Assembly (NCBI RefSeq): GCF_008831285.2
Contig: NC_045147.1
Location: 18,702,854-18,766,853 of the forward strand
Direction: 5' to 3'
Source: Nymphaea colorata
Lineage: Eukaryota; Streptophyta; Magnoliopsida; Nymphaeales; Nymphaeaceae
Length of the DNA: 64,000 nt
This document shows positions 26,001 to 37,407 of the stretch, piece by piece. Each line of letters starts with the position of its first letter. The stretch's first letter is position 1. A program made the position numbers and the translations under genes. The notes beneath the pieces are model-generated. The model was not told the DNA's origin. It saw only the letters and a list, made by a program, of their open reading frames with translations, and made no database searches.

Positions 26001-27577
26001 TGCCAGCGTCAGCTTAGCAAGATCCTAGATGATGTAGATCTGCAGCGCATGATAGACGGGTAACCTCAAACTGCCTATGTCTACGATCATTTATTTTTCA
26101 AACATGTATACAAGTCCTATGATTTGAGATTTACTACTTTTGTGTGTGTGTGTGTCTGCGCAGCTGCTTGGATTTGGAGATGGTTGAGTTCACCCTTGAA
26201 GCTGTTCTGACAGCTGCAATAAGCCAAGTTATGCTCAGAAGCCAGGAAAAGGGCATCCGGATGATTCATGATTATGTGGAGCAGCCAGGTCTGAAATGGT
26301 TGTATGGGGATAATCTGAGGCTTCAACAAGTCTTTGCTAATTTCTTGTCAAATGCTGTGAAATTCACCCCAAGGAAAGGCCTCATAACAATTTCAGTTAA
26401 TCTATTGAAAGATAGCCTGGGGAAAAGTGTTCATCTTGTACATTTGGAGCTCAGGTATTGTTTTCTCTTCCAGCCTTGTAGTTTGTTCAAAGTCAAGGAC
26501 AACGTTAATGCATGTGTGAGCCTGTATGATACTTGTGTTTCAGCGGAATATCTGGAATTAAACAGCTTGCTAGATATGCCCCACCCTTACGATCATGCTT
26601 TTAGTTGGTGAAGGCTTTAACTCTTTCTTGATTGTTCATCCCAACAAATAACTACTGTTCCAAATTTCAATCGTGGTTTCATAATTGACTTTTCTGTAAG
26701 ATGACATGGTCATGTTTTTCAATTCCATGATTGTACGAGGGCTTCAGCTGTGATCCCACACAATATCCTCCGTACCAAGACTAAATTTTACCAAAAGTTA
26801 TGTTGGTCTTAAACAGGTCTTACAATAATGTCTGATCTGGCTTTATAGCTTTTTTGGTGGGTTTATTCAATGGTATCATATCTTGCTTCATGCTTTTTCC
26901 AATATAAAAGCACAACTTGTTTAAACTCGTAAAGTCTTAGTAACTTTATTGGCCAAATACTCTTGAAATTCTTTTGTGATGTAAAGCACAATCATGGTCC
27001 TGCTTTCTGCTAAGTAAACATGTCTTTAGTATCCCGTTTTGAGGATAAATTTTTTTAGTGTTACTAGCAGGTTGTGTGTGTGTCTATTGGAGCACAACTG
27101 AGTTTTCAAATAAAAATTAAGCAGTTGAATTTTTTGGTGAGATATCTACGGTATTGTTTGAAGGAAAAGAGATCAGATACTGTAAGAGTTTTTATTCAAA
27201 GATCTAACTATTGGAGACCACATGTTGTGGCCCAATCTTTTGTGACTTTGTGATATATTGTTGCAGTGTGTGCGTAAAAATAGATTGTCTCCCACGTCCA
27301 AACTTGCCGAATCATGTGTACTGAACTGAAGATGATCTGATTAACTGCTCTATGATGTTGCAGAATCATACATTCTGGTCGTGGAATTCCTGAGGAATAT
27401 ATCAGGCAAATGTTTGGAACTGATCAGTGTGAGGTTGAGGACGCCATTGGCTTGTCAATATGTCATAAAATACTGAAGCTAATGAATGGGGATGTGCAGT
27501 ATCTTCGAGAAGCAGACAGGTGTTCTTTCATTATTTCCGCAGAACTTGCTCTTGTTCAGGAAGCTGTGAGGGCATAA
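23042..27577 (+). CDS. PHYA: Phytochrome A, 4 coding exons, complete
   Basis: PHYA is the red/far-red photoreceptor for very-low-fluence and far-red responses, cytosolic in the dark and nuclear in light. Exons 23042-25100, 25243-26059, 26164-26454 and 27364-27577 sum to 3381 nt (1126 residues), the normal PHYA length, with all junctions in frame and GT-AG. The Ser-rich N terminus ([20 protein letters not shown]) and [11 protein letters not shown] are PHYA-type. The order is PAS, then GAF with [12 protein letters not shown] and the bilin-binding Cys321 in [10 protein letters not shown]. The PHY domain follows, with tongue motifs WGGAKHDP and [11 protein letters not shown]. Two PAS repeats start near residues 620 and 746. 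A histidine-kinase-related module follows, with His905 in [11 protein letters not shown] and an ATPase-like end ([17 protein letters not shown]). The conserved exon layout supports an intact gene. Intron 3 is about 0.9 kb. Confidence 0.97.
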
Positions 27578-28320
27578 GGCACGGAGGGAAAGAGGAGACC
27601 TTTTTTTCTTTTTTTCCTTTTAGACTCGGGAGATGCCATGTAGATACTAATGTTAGCACTTTGATTAGATTTACGGGCTTCTCTTGACGACATAATCTCT
27701 TTGTTGTATATGAACCTGGTTAATTTGCTATTTCATGAGCATGCTTGCTCATGTTCGGGTCCACTTTACTAAGAACGCGGTTGGCATGAATGCCCTTCTA
27801 GTTCGTTGCACTTACGTGGGTAAATGTACTTGTCTCTGATATAACAAGTTTTTCAGGGCACAATCTTCTGTACGTGTCAAACCTTGGTGATTCTTCAGAC
27901 TGCAATAAGAATTAGCACCCCATTTTTTGCCCTTTTTTCCCTTAAATATTTTGGTGGTGCTTGTCACCTATCATGCTCGTTGTTCCAAATAAGATGCAGA
28001 AGTTCTACCCAACTAGTTTTAGTACCTTGTGTGGTCTCTTGTGTGGTCTCCTAGTAAATAGCATAATCTTGAACTTTTCTTCATTTTTTTTTTATATCAG
28101 GTTGAAACTTGAGTTCTTCCTGGCCCCTTTCTTGCTTCGTCTCTTGTTGTCGCTTCCCATTTAAATTTCAAAGTGGCCTTGGAAGAGGGGGGTTGGCTTG
28201 TTTAAAGTATCCTTCCTCTTTTACCAGGCTGCTTCGGCATGGCATGCGCAATATGGCTTTCTTGTGCGATGTGCATGCGCAATATGGCTTTCTTGTGCGA
28301 TGTGTGCCTTTATTACGACC
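27578..28320. other. PHYA 3' region and intergenic DNA
   Basis: This holds the likely PHYA 3' UTR, and the 31-bp tandem duplication described separately. No other gene is seen. Confidence 0.5.
28242..28303. repeat. 31-bp perfect tandem duplication
   Basis: The unit beginning GCATGCGCAATATGGCTTTC occurs twice head-to-tail with a 31-bp period and no visible differences, so it is recent. Confidence 0.85.
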
Positions 28321-28329
28321 AAGATTTGG

Positions 28330-28581
28330 TTGGTTGGAGGGGAAGGGAGAAGGTTGACTAATTAAAGAGGAGAGAAAGGGAGAAAGTTTGTTTGGTTGCG
28401 AAGGGATGAAAGTGAAAGGAAGGAAAAAAAAAAAAAGAGAGTTTAGTGCAAATTCAATCCCTCTAAAATTAGAGGGATTGAGAAAGAAATAAAAAGAAAG
28501 GAAGGGATTAAGCATTTTCATTCACTTCTCTTCCCTTTCATTTCTCTTTCTTTTCCTCTCCCTCCCTTTCTCTCCAACCAA
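28330..28581. mobile_element. Fold-back MITE, about 250 bp
   Basis: The ends are inverted: TTGGTTGGAGGGGAAGGGAG at 28330-28349, and the complement of TTGGTTGGAGAGAAAGGGAG at 28562-28581 (18 of 20 match). The centre holds a perfect 13-bp stem, TCAATCCCTCTAA at 28454-28466 against 28469-28481. It is purine-rich on one arm and pyrimidine-rich on the other, with no coding capacity. This is typical of a non-autonomous DNA element. The exact edges and the target-site duplication are not resolved. Confidence 0.6.
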
Positions 28582-28590
28582 ACAGGACTT

Positions 28591-29817
28591 AAAAGAAACA
28601 TACAACTTCAAATCACTCATTTTCTTTGTTTCCTGCTCCTTTCTTTATGCCTGTTCTCGATCTGGTTCCGCAAACAAGGAATGGGTTCACATTTTATATT
28701 TGGTTTATATATAATGAATCGAATGTGAGAAGCACGTTTACACTTTTAAGTTGAATAAAAAATGCTGGTGTAGATTAAGATTTGGAATGTAGAAGGAAAC
28801 ATGAGAAGAATGTGAAGACTGTGAGTTTTAATTTTATCACTTTCGAAGCGAAACTGAACTGTTATTGCATATAAAGCATGTTTTTGCGCCAGCAGTCACT
28901 GCCGCCATTGAACCAGAGACCACTGGAGATGAAGAATCTGTACACCAAGACGAAGGGTAAGGTGCACCCTTCCCCTTCACTGACTACTCATTCTTTTTCT
29001 GCTGCTTGTGGATGCTGTGTCAGTCCTGAAGGTGCTGCCGGCAGCCATCCGCGATGATGCCCTCTCGGGTTTCTCCCCGCCTCCCCCTCGACGACGCCAT
29101 TTTGGGTTCTCCCTACCTCCTGACTCTCGAGTTACGCCACCCCTCTGGCCGCCCGTAGGGGAGAGTATCAATAGGGTGCGAATCTGGGTCGCACCCCACC
29201 TGCATCAGCACCGGCGTCGTGTCGACGCGGGTGCGTCACCAGGGTTGCCGCACCCTGGTGACAGAGATTTCTTAAAAGCATGTTTTTGAGAGAAAAAAAT
29301 CTTAATTTAGGTGGGAACATGAAAAACATTGAAACATAAACGGATCTTCACACTGGTACAGGATAATTGTCAATAAATAAAAAGAATATGACCAAGTATC
29401 TCTGAATTAAAAGGGTGGAAGCCTATGTCTTGAAAAATATCGGCTTGGTACATGTAATGGAATTTTCTCAATATCATGTGCAGTAGAAGCGAGCAGGAGC
29501 GCGAATGGGAAGCGACTTTTTGGAAAGAGAAAGTGAGCTTCCAATTCGCTTCCCGGTCACCGTGGAGCGTGACGGTCGCCCGCGAGGCGTACCCGCCCCC
29601 AACACCAAAGAGCGGCTCGAGTTCGCGTCTTTCCGCCTCTGCCTTAACACCGAAGAAACGAAAATTTCTTAATGAGGGCCTGACAGCCATATGCTTTTCT
29701 TCTCGAAGTCTCCTGAATCTCCGCTGCACGTACTCGCGCTTTCAAGCTCAGGGAGGAAGGCACCGCCCTATCTTGGAAGCAAGAAGAAGGAGGAGGAGGA
29801 GAAGAGGCAGAAGAAGG
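28591..29817. other. Intergenic DNA and leader of the rhomboid gene
   Basis: No separate gene is supported. GC-rich hairpins lie at 29175-29261. The last 340 bases are open in frame with the rhomboid gene and probably hold its leader. Confidence 0.45.
29175..29261. repeat. Two adjacent GC-rich hairpins
   Basis: The first is GGGTGCGA, a 7-nt loop, then TCGCACCC (29175-29197). The second is TCACCAGGGT, a 6-nt loop, then ACCCTGGTGA (29236-29261), a perfect 10-bp stem. They stand out from AT-rich surroundings and may be part of a small element. Confidence 0.45.
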
Positions 29818-32800
29818 ATGGATGGTGTAGTGAGGAGGTCGTCCAGAGGGATGCTTCCGTTTCTGGCGCTAAACGTCGCAAACGAATTCTATCGCCTCGA
29901 GCGGAAGCCCCCAGTCACGGCGGGGCTGCTACTGGCCAATACCCTCATCTACCTGAGGCCCGGCGTACTCGATGCCCTACTCCCCACCATAGATGAGGTC
30001 TGGTTCAATCCCCACATCATTGTCAAGGTTCGTCCTCTCTTTTCCTCCGCAATACTTTTCTGGCTTGCCTTTCTTCCTTCCTTTGCTTTGGTTTATTTCC
30101 TTTCCCCTTTAGGACTTTAGTCTTTAGGGGAAGAGCTCGACGTATTATTTTGGCGTAGCGATTGTTGACGGAGTATGCTTTGTTTAGCCCCTACTGCCGG
30201 AGAAAATTAAGATACTGAAAAAGAATTCATCGAACTTGGGCATCCTCATTTTGTCGAGGCCGGTTGCTCGACATTTTCGTTCTTTGTTCTGGTGTTGAGT
30301 GAAGCTTGTTCGGATCGTTGTTGCTCTTTTTTTAGACTGGTTTCGTCTTCCGCAATCCGTCCTCATGTCTTTTCTTATCTCTTATTTTCTTATTTCTCTC
30401 TTCTTTTCGTTCGTCTCGGATAATTTTTTGTTGTTTTGTCGCGACGTTGCTTGAAAATTTCATTAAACTTGAGGATTCGAAAGAGCAGGAGAGGTATATT
30501 CTTCATTTGCAGGGGAGAGATTGTCTCTTTTTTTTGCTTTCATCATTCACAGATTGATTGATTTATATTCCAACATTGGTGGAAATTCTGCCCCATGAAT
30601 ATTTGGGAAAAGAATATTTATATAGGAGTAGAAGAAGGGTTTATGTGACCAGCTGAACAACAGGTGTGTAATGTATGTTGTTCTGAAGTCTATGTTCTCC
30701 TCTTTTCGTGCATTTCATTTTGAGTCATTTCAACTTAGAAGATTTTAACGTCATTCAACTATGAACAAATTTAGAATTGGGAACGGCTGCCAAGTACATC
30801 TCTTCTAGCATTAGTGACTGTCGTCCAAATATTGAAGGGCATGATATGCGTGCGGAGTTTTTCTTATATAGGATCTGCCCAGTTCATGCAGCATCGATTA
30901 ATCAGCTTGAGAGATTTAAAAGCCTAAACTACTGTCTGAAATGTTGTATTCGAGGAGAATATGAACAGGATCGTTGTGAGGGGGAAATGCTACTGATTCT
31001 CTAATTCACATCTCAAACGGATTTGTTAGTGGAGCAAATTTAAGTCATAGTTTTGTGCTGAGTCTGTTGACTGTCTACTACGCTTTGCAGTTCGTGCATG
31101 TCCCTTTGGGTAGTACACTATGTTGCAGAGCAATCACTGGTTTCCCTTGTGCTTTTCTGGCTTAAGATCTGCATTCATAAATTTTATGTTTCGTTTTGAA
31201 ATGTTACGCTTTATAGTTCTATTTGGGAAATATTAAACTATATAAAGTTCCATAGAGCATGTAGAGCTGTCACCACATCAGATAACAGGACCTAAAAGTA
31301 CTAAAAGAAGTTGATAATAGTAATCCTTTCAAGTCATTACCTTTCATCATGCAGCGAAAACTTCTCTTCATCAACTTCTATCCCCGCAAGCGCACTGCTC
31401 AGACTTTCCTTTGACGTGGGAAAAAAAGAACAAGGGTCGTTCCCAAAATCTTTTGAGAATATTGATTTCACATTTTATTGTCATTGACAACCTTTTCCCA
31501 TTCAGAACATATTTGCAATTTTGCAAAATTTTCGGTTTGATTATTTGTTTACACATTAATGAAGCGGTACAGAAAAAGACTTAGGGTATGCTTAAGATAA
31601 AAAGAAATCACCTTCTGCTTTCAAGTCAAGATGAAACAACGGTCTGATTGGCTTTCCATGTCCTGAGGGTACTCATCTTTGATCCAGCATAAGGAGTAAA
31701 AAATTGAGCTGAAATCTGCCAGGTGTGTTATATTGACTAGAAGATTATCTAGATTTGGTTCAGATGTTGTTACCATTGAACATTATGAGTTTGTTTGGTA
31801 GCATAGAACACAACATTTTGAGAAGCCTAGCATTCCAGGAGCACGTGCGGTTCATGCCCACGCAAACAAGGGAAGAGGAACATGGCGTTCAATCACCAAT
31901 TTGATGTTCTGCTATTGCTTGGTAGAAAGGTGTCCATCCCGCAGCATGCAAACACAAGCCAAGGCTGGTGTGCAGCATGCAGCACCATTCCTGCATTGCC
32001 ATGAACGGCTAACAAGATCTACATAGTTCTAAATTCTAATTGCTTATTTAGATTCCCAACTGGCTGGAGATCACATGCCAGTTCTAAATTTATGCTTTAT
32101 CCTGGCCCTACCTTTGGATGAACCAGAGCTCCTATAAAGACTAGCAGTTGAAATGGATGAAACCTAGCCCTTATACATATAACCTTTCTTAGCACAGATG
32201 GAGGGTATGGGACATCACGTATTTTCAAGGTCATCCCCCCAAATAGCTATTTCCGCCCAGCAGAGCGCCTCCGATCGATTGCCCGGTACACGTCGCACCT
32301 TAGGAAAGTCCGCTTGGGATAGGCATGATAGCGGAACCAAATGTTGAGGTTTGGTTTCAAAGGCGTCCGTTATAGATCTATGGCCTGTGTTAGATGCATA
32401 TCCAGTTCCTAGGCCTTTCTCACCCTTACGGCTTTTTTTTGTGTGGATTTTTTCCATGATCAACCACAATTTTAGTGGACAATTTAGGTTGAGATCTCCA
32501 ATGGAACATAGTGAACATGGATAAATGTGGTGTGAGGTGAATACGTGATGCTGTATCCAGGCCCTCTCTCAGTGAAATTGCAGCAAAAACTGGTGAAATC
32601 AGCTATGCACATTGACAGCTGAATTACCTGGTTTGATGAAAAATGACACGAAGACACTTGGTGTGAGAAAACCAGGCAATGGAAATTTGAATGCACGCAA
32701 GCACAGAAATAACCACTAATTGTTTCATGATCATCATCTGGACCAAACTATCATTGAGCAGATGAATGAGAATGATGATTTAACATATTGCAGATTTGCT

Positions 32801-33748
32801 TAGGATCAATACATTTTATCATTATACCTTTAATTTCTTGCATGTGGTCACATGTTCAGTGATCGTATGCATAGTTTTCTGTAAATCATTTACGTTTCCT
32901 TTTTGGATGTAGTTTAGTCATTACATGGAGATATGATCTTTAGAGAAATTTGCCATTATCTCCTTTATCTTTCTTAACTTATTTTTCTTGCAGAATCGGG
33001 ATCTGAAGCGTTTCTTCTTATCTGCTTTCTATCACATGGGCGAGTCCCACCTTGTCTACAATATGCTATCATTGCTGTGGAAGGGGGTTCAACTGGAAAT
33101 TTCAATGGGAAGTGTTGATTTTGCATCTATGGTAGCAGCTTTGCTCGCCATGTCTCAAGGCATCACGCTTGCCCTAGCAAAAATGTTGGTACTGTTTGAT
33201 TATGATAAAGCCTACTACCAGGAGTACGCTGTTGGTTTCTCGGGCGTGCTTTTCGCCATGAAGGTGGTACTCAATTCTCAGTCGGATGATTATACTTATG
33301 TCCATGGGCTGATTGTCCCATCACGCTATGCTGCATGGGCTGAACTTGTTCTCATCCAGATGTTTGTGCCAGGAGTTTCATTTCTTGGCCATCTGGGGGC
33401 ATACTTGCTGGTATGCTTTACCTGCATTTCAGAGGGGAACGTATCAGATCAGATCCTCTTACTATACTGCTTAGAAAGGTCGTTGGCGTTTTAAGTCGTC
33501 CTGTCCGGTACATCAAGGACTATTTGACAGGCCAACGCAGACGGACCTTTGGCAGGGGGAGTGTTGGAAGAACAAGGAGTGATGCTGTGTGGCGATGCCC
33601 AGTTTGTACATTTGATAACGCCGTTAGCTTGAGGAGGTGTGAAATGTGCGAGACACCAAGGGAAGGTGGTGCTTTTCCAACCAATCGGAATCGTGAGCTG
33701 TCAGCAGAGGAGCTCCGCAGGAGGAGACTGGAGAGGTTCTCCAGCTGA
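29818..33748 (+). CDS. RBL14: RHOMBOID-like protein 14 (RBL14) type with RanBP2 zinc finger; apparent frameshift
   Basis: Rhomboids are intramembrane serine proteases; the Arabidopsis relative RBL14 is annotated as mitochondrial. Exon 1 (29818-30027) encodes MDGVVRRSSRGMLPFLALNV and ERKPPVTAGLLLANTLIYLRP. Exon 2 starts at 32994 after a 2.97-kb intron and carries FFLSAFYHMGESHLVYNMLS. The catalytic Ser153 is in GFSGVLFAMK and the His203 in FLGHLGA. The family then continues GG-I-L-A-G. Here that reading (ILAGMLYLHFRGE) is one base out of frame, because the G run at 33395-33399 has five Gs where six are expected. The shifted frame ends at 33494 (236 residues). The family frame runs to 33748 and encodes a WxCx2Cx10Cx2C RanBP2-type finger (WRCPVCTF...CEMC) and the terminal RRRRLERFSS. 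Either the gene is mutated or the homopolymer is miscalled. An upstream in-frame ATG at 29476 exists but reads through leader sequence. Confidence 0.88.
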
Positions 33749-34442
33749 AGCATGCACAACAGGTTGGAATCAAGTTGACCTGGAGGCATCTTTTACCGGT
33801 TTCTTGTGAGGGGAATTTGGGTTTGCAGCTGACTTTGGTAAAGATTGGCTTCCATGGCAGGGGTTTTTGGGGGTCTTTTTTTGGTTTTAAATAAAAAAAT
33901 TTATTATTGCATATCTGCTGAAGTCTACATCTGTACAAGCTGTATAAAACATGGTTATATGACAATTATATGGGGGTTTGTTGACCCCATCAATATGGGA
34001 TATATGTTGTCCGTTTTGAGCTCTTGAATCGTAAAATGAAATCGATATTTTCAAGTTGAAACATATAAGGGTTCATCTCCAGAAACAAAATGCAAGTTTG
34101 GTACTTAAGGAGCAAGTTTGGTAGTTAGAAAATGAGCAAGGTTTTAACTCTTTATTGAGCAGTACTTAGATTACTAAATAGCACAAGCAAGCGGTTAAAC
34201 TTTTCCAGACATATATTATTGATGTCATTGACTTGTCATGAATAAAAACTATTTTCAGTCCGACCGCTCGCAGGATCAGGTCAAGGCTCTAGAGTTCGAT
34301 TGAGTATGACAATTGACAAGTTAGGAAGCGTGATCAGGTCTCTTGTCATAATTATTCATAAGAATGGTTTCAGTTCATGAGTGTCAGGCGAATAGCATTT
34401 AGTTGTGGCTTTTGGTTTCGCAGCAATGCTCAGTTTCACTTT
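33749..34442. other. Rhomboid 3' region
   Basis: Likely 3' UTR and short intergenic DNA. No gene is seen. Confidence 0.45.
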
Positions 34443-35122
34443 GGTAGTGTTTGATGGCTAGGGATTTTAGAATTGAAAATATATTTCTGAAAATATATTT
34501 TCTGGAATAAAGTAATGAGAAAAATCTTTCCAATTCCTATTTTGATGTGTGTGTGATGACTGAGAAATATATTTCTAGAAATGTATTTTTGTGTTTGATG
34601 ATAAAGAAATATATTTTCAAAATAATATTTCTCTGTTTGTTTGATAATAAGGAAACTGGCAACCTTATGAACATCAAACATCATGATTGAAGAATACATA
34701 TTGACTTCCAGCTTTCGAGTAAAAATCAGGAAAACATGCATAATTTCTGAATAACCAGGAGAGGAGACAAGACTTGACGAATTTGCCAGGTGTATTGCAT
34801 TAGTATAACATGTACTAGGAATTATATGACAAGAATACAAACGTGTAAGGAGTATGACAACAATATAATATACACCAGGAATTATAAGAGAATAAGACAA
34901 CAAGCACGTAAGGCTTATGCCAAAAGTTCACACTTCACAGGTTCACAAGATTGGTTGAACCTTTGTACAGCTTGAGACATCCATTCTGAAATATTATCTG
35001 AACCCCCAAATGGAAATATAGCAGAGAAAACAATCTGTTCTGAGGCCACTCGCTTCTTAACAAAATGGTTGGTTTCATCCAGAAGATATTAACTGCAAAT
35101 ATTATCCCTGCATACTCCTCAT

Positions 35123-35705
35123 CTAATTACCAACCTTTTTATCCTCTTCCTCCCCAGCAAACCTGTGCCAAAACCAATGCATCCTCCACACACGTGCCAC
35201 ACACGTGCCATCTGCTCAATAGGGATGTCCTTCGTCTCTGGTAGGAACAGATAAACAAAGCCAGTCATCACCACCACCCACACAGAAAAGAAGAAAAAAA
35301 TGCCAGACTTCATGTGACAAAGCATAGCCAAGAAGGTCTGCGCGATCAAGAAGGTGAAGGTGAAACTCACGGCAATAGTAATACTCTGACCTGCTGATCT
35401 GATCTCAAGTGGATAAATCCCACTACGCACCAGCCAACCCAGAGATCCCCATGATATTCCAAATCCGGAAACGTAAATACCAATCAACACCAACACCAAA
35501 TATGAATCAGCTTTGCTCAGAGCACCATGGTCACCAAGCTTTTCTGCCATGATTGCACCCACAGCTACCTGTGCACAAAGCATCAGCATGCCTCCGACTA
35601 TAAACAGAGCCCTCCGGCCAAATTTATCGACAATTAACATCGACAAGAAGGTGGTGACAAGCCCTGCTCCTCCTGTTACTACAGAGCTCATAAGAGAACC
35701 ACTTT
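35123..35705 (-). pseudogene. STP-type hexose/H+ symporter, 3'-terminal fragment
   Basis: The translation matches the C-terminal third of plant sugar transport proteins: LMSSVVTGGAGLVTTFLSML, VDKFGRRALFIVGG, then GIYPLEIRSAGQSI, FFFFSVWVVVMTGFVYLFLP and ETKDIPIEQMARVW. The first two-thirds of the transporter is absent. Near the end an 11-bp tandem duplication (CACGTGTGTGG twice) shifts the frame. The other frame then reads MHWFWHRFAGEEEDKKVGN and a stop, the expected C terminus. Several usually conserved loop residues are changed (GSLGWLVRSGIYPLE where the family has GPLGWLVPSEIFPLE). It is a decayed gene fragment with no sign of function, most likely captured by the surrounding element. Confidence 0.85.
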
Positions 35706-36116
35706 CTCTGATCAAACTTATGGAGGTGCAACTCCATGTTTCCAACATAGCTTTCTAAGTTTTACATTCAGGCATCTCTACACATTGGAATATCTCCCAG
35801 AATTATGTATTCGTCAAGGATAATGGCTTCAAAGCCAGAAGGCTCAATGGTGTTGCTCATGGCAGCAGAGAGACGAAGCCAGAAGGTTCAATGGTGTTGT
35901 CTAAGGATAAAAATTAACTGACTCAAAACAATAGATAGAAAACAAATAAAGAATGCATCATGTGAAGTATGCAAAATCAACTAAAAGTGCCCAAACGCTA
36001 CCTGGAAAAGTAGAGCAAATTAAGAGCAATTACATGGAAATGAATAGAAGCAAACTACCATCACAAGAACATAGATCATAACAAAGTCAACAAAAAAGCA
36101 TTTTCAACTCCATTAC

Positions 36117-36578
36117 CTGGCCATGATACAAAAATGGCCCAAACGCCACCAAAAACGAAGAGACCACCACCGCCCCCATAAGAATCAGCCTCCTCAAGAA
36201 CCCTCCAAAGCGCCATTTACCCAACCAACGGTAATGCCTCAACAAATACACGAAATAAACAGGGTCCGCAACCATGAAGAGATGCTTGAAACATATTAAC
36301 ACAGCAAAAAAAATCCCCCCAATAAATCCCGATTACCGTCCTCGAGGAACGACAGGGAAATCATCAGAATCCCCGAGAGGAACCCATTATACTGGAAATG
36401 CACATGGTCCACAATCAACAGAGCAGGCGACCACAACACGGCGACTAGGATCAAGGCACATATCGTTGAGGGGAAGACATTCCGGGCAATCCGTGAAATG
36501 CCCAAGAAGAGGATGAGATCGGCGATGATGACGGTAGGTCTTCGGAAGTACACGACGGAAGGGGTGGAATAGTTCAGG
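36117..36578 (-). pseudogene. ALG8-type glucosyltransferase fragment, copy 1
   Basis: ALG8 adds the second glucose to the dolichol-linked oligosaccharide in the ER. The fragment reads YFRRPTVIIADLILFLGISR, then ALLIVDHVHFQYNGFLSGIL and SFLEDGNRDLLGGFF. After a 1-nt shift in a T run it continues ICFKHLFMVADPVYFVYLLR and FGPFLYHGQ. It stops exactly at a CCAG|GTAATG donor and is followed by intron-like DNA, so it derives from genomic DNA rather than a spliced transcript. The N- and C-terminal parts of the enzyme are missing. It lies on the same strand as the STP fragment. Confidence 0.82.
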
Positions 36579-36692
36579 CCCAGCGTTTCTTCTTCCTCTG
36601 CTGGACGCTGTGCGTGAGGAGATGCCCAACGCTGGTGAGACGATGACGCTGTGCAGGAAGAAGACAACGCTGGGCGTGAGGAGAGGAAGACG
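36402..36692. repeat. 291-bp direct repeat, left copy
   Basis: It starts CACATGGTCCACAATCAA and ends GAGGAAGACG, immediately before the TRIM array. The right copy (37408-37698) is collinear, with about 8 differences by eye. It includes part of the ALG8 fragment and GC-rich minisatellite-like DNA. Confidence 0.8.
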
Positions 36693-37407
36693 ACCCGACC
36701 CACTCCCGGGCTCGGGCCCCTGGTTCGACGGATCCCAACCCGCCCCCTAGCAATTTCGGTTCCAATCCTAAAAAGGCTAGGAACCAGGACAATCATCTCA
36801 TTAAAGCCTTCCTTTATAAGCCCTTCAAGATCCCTCACAATCTTCGATACAGGACTAAACATCTGGGGTGTTACAATCCACCCCCCTTAAGGCACACGCG
36901 TCCGCGCGTGTGGGACCCTAGGTCCGAATGTTGAAACTGCTCTGATACCATTATAACAACCCGACCCACTCCCGGGCTCGGGCCCCTGGTTCGACGGATC
37001 CCAACCCGCCCCCTAGCAATTTCGGTTCCAATCCTAAAAAGGCTAGGAACCAGGACAATCATCTCATTAAAGCCTCCCTTTATAAGCCCTTGAAGATCCC
37101 TCACAATCTTCGATACGGGACTAAACATCTGGGGTGTTACAATCCACCCCCCTTAAGGCACACGCGTCCGCGCGTGTGGGACCCTAGGTCCGAGTGTTGA
37201 AACTGCTCTGATACCATTATAACAACCCGACCCACTCCCGGGCTCGGGCCCCTGGTTCGACGGATCCTAACCCGCCCCCTAGCAATTTCGGTTCCAATCC
37301 TAAAAAGGCTATGAACCAGGACAATCATCTCATTAAAGCCTCCCTTTATAAGCCCTTGAAGATCCCTCACAATCTTCGATACAGGACTAAACATCTGGGG
37401 TGTTACA
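36693..37407 (-). mobile_element. TRIM retrotransposon, tandem array (LTR-int-LTR-int-LTR)
   Basis: Three copies of a roughly 190-bp LTR (about 36693-36875, 36952-37141, 37218-37407) alternate with two 76-bp internal segments, giving a 266-bp period. On the minus strand the LTR starts TGTAACACCCC. The internal part starts with TGGTATCAGAGC, the binding site for initiator tRNA-Met, and ends in a purine tract (AAGGGGGGTGG) right before the next LTR. There is no coding capacity, as expected for terminal-repeat retrotransposons in miniature. The LTR copies differ at only a few positions, so the array is young. It looks nearly whole at both ends. Tandem arrays of this kind arise by recombination between LTRs. 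Confidence 0.85.

Noticed and set aside
32215-32469. GC-richer patch that looked like organelle-derived DNA
   Set aside because: I could not match it to any specific plastid or mitochondrial gene, and the open frame on the minus strand shows no domain.
33409-33434. An intron to explain the rhomboid frame change
   Set aside because: GTATGC...TTTCAG would be only about 22 nt, too short for a spliceosomal intron, and it would remove conserved residues.
36693-37407. CRISPR-like or satellite array
   Set aside because: The 266-bp units contain LTR ends, a primer-binding site and a purine tract, so a TRIM array explains them better.
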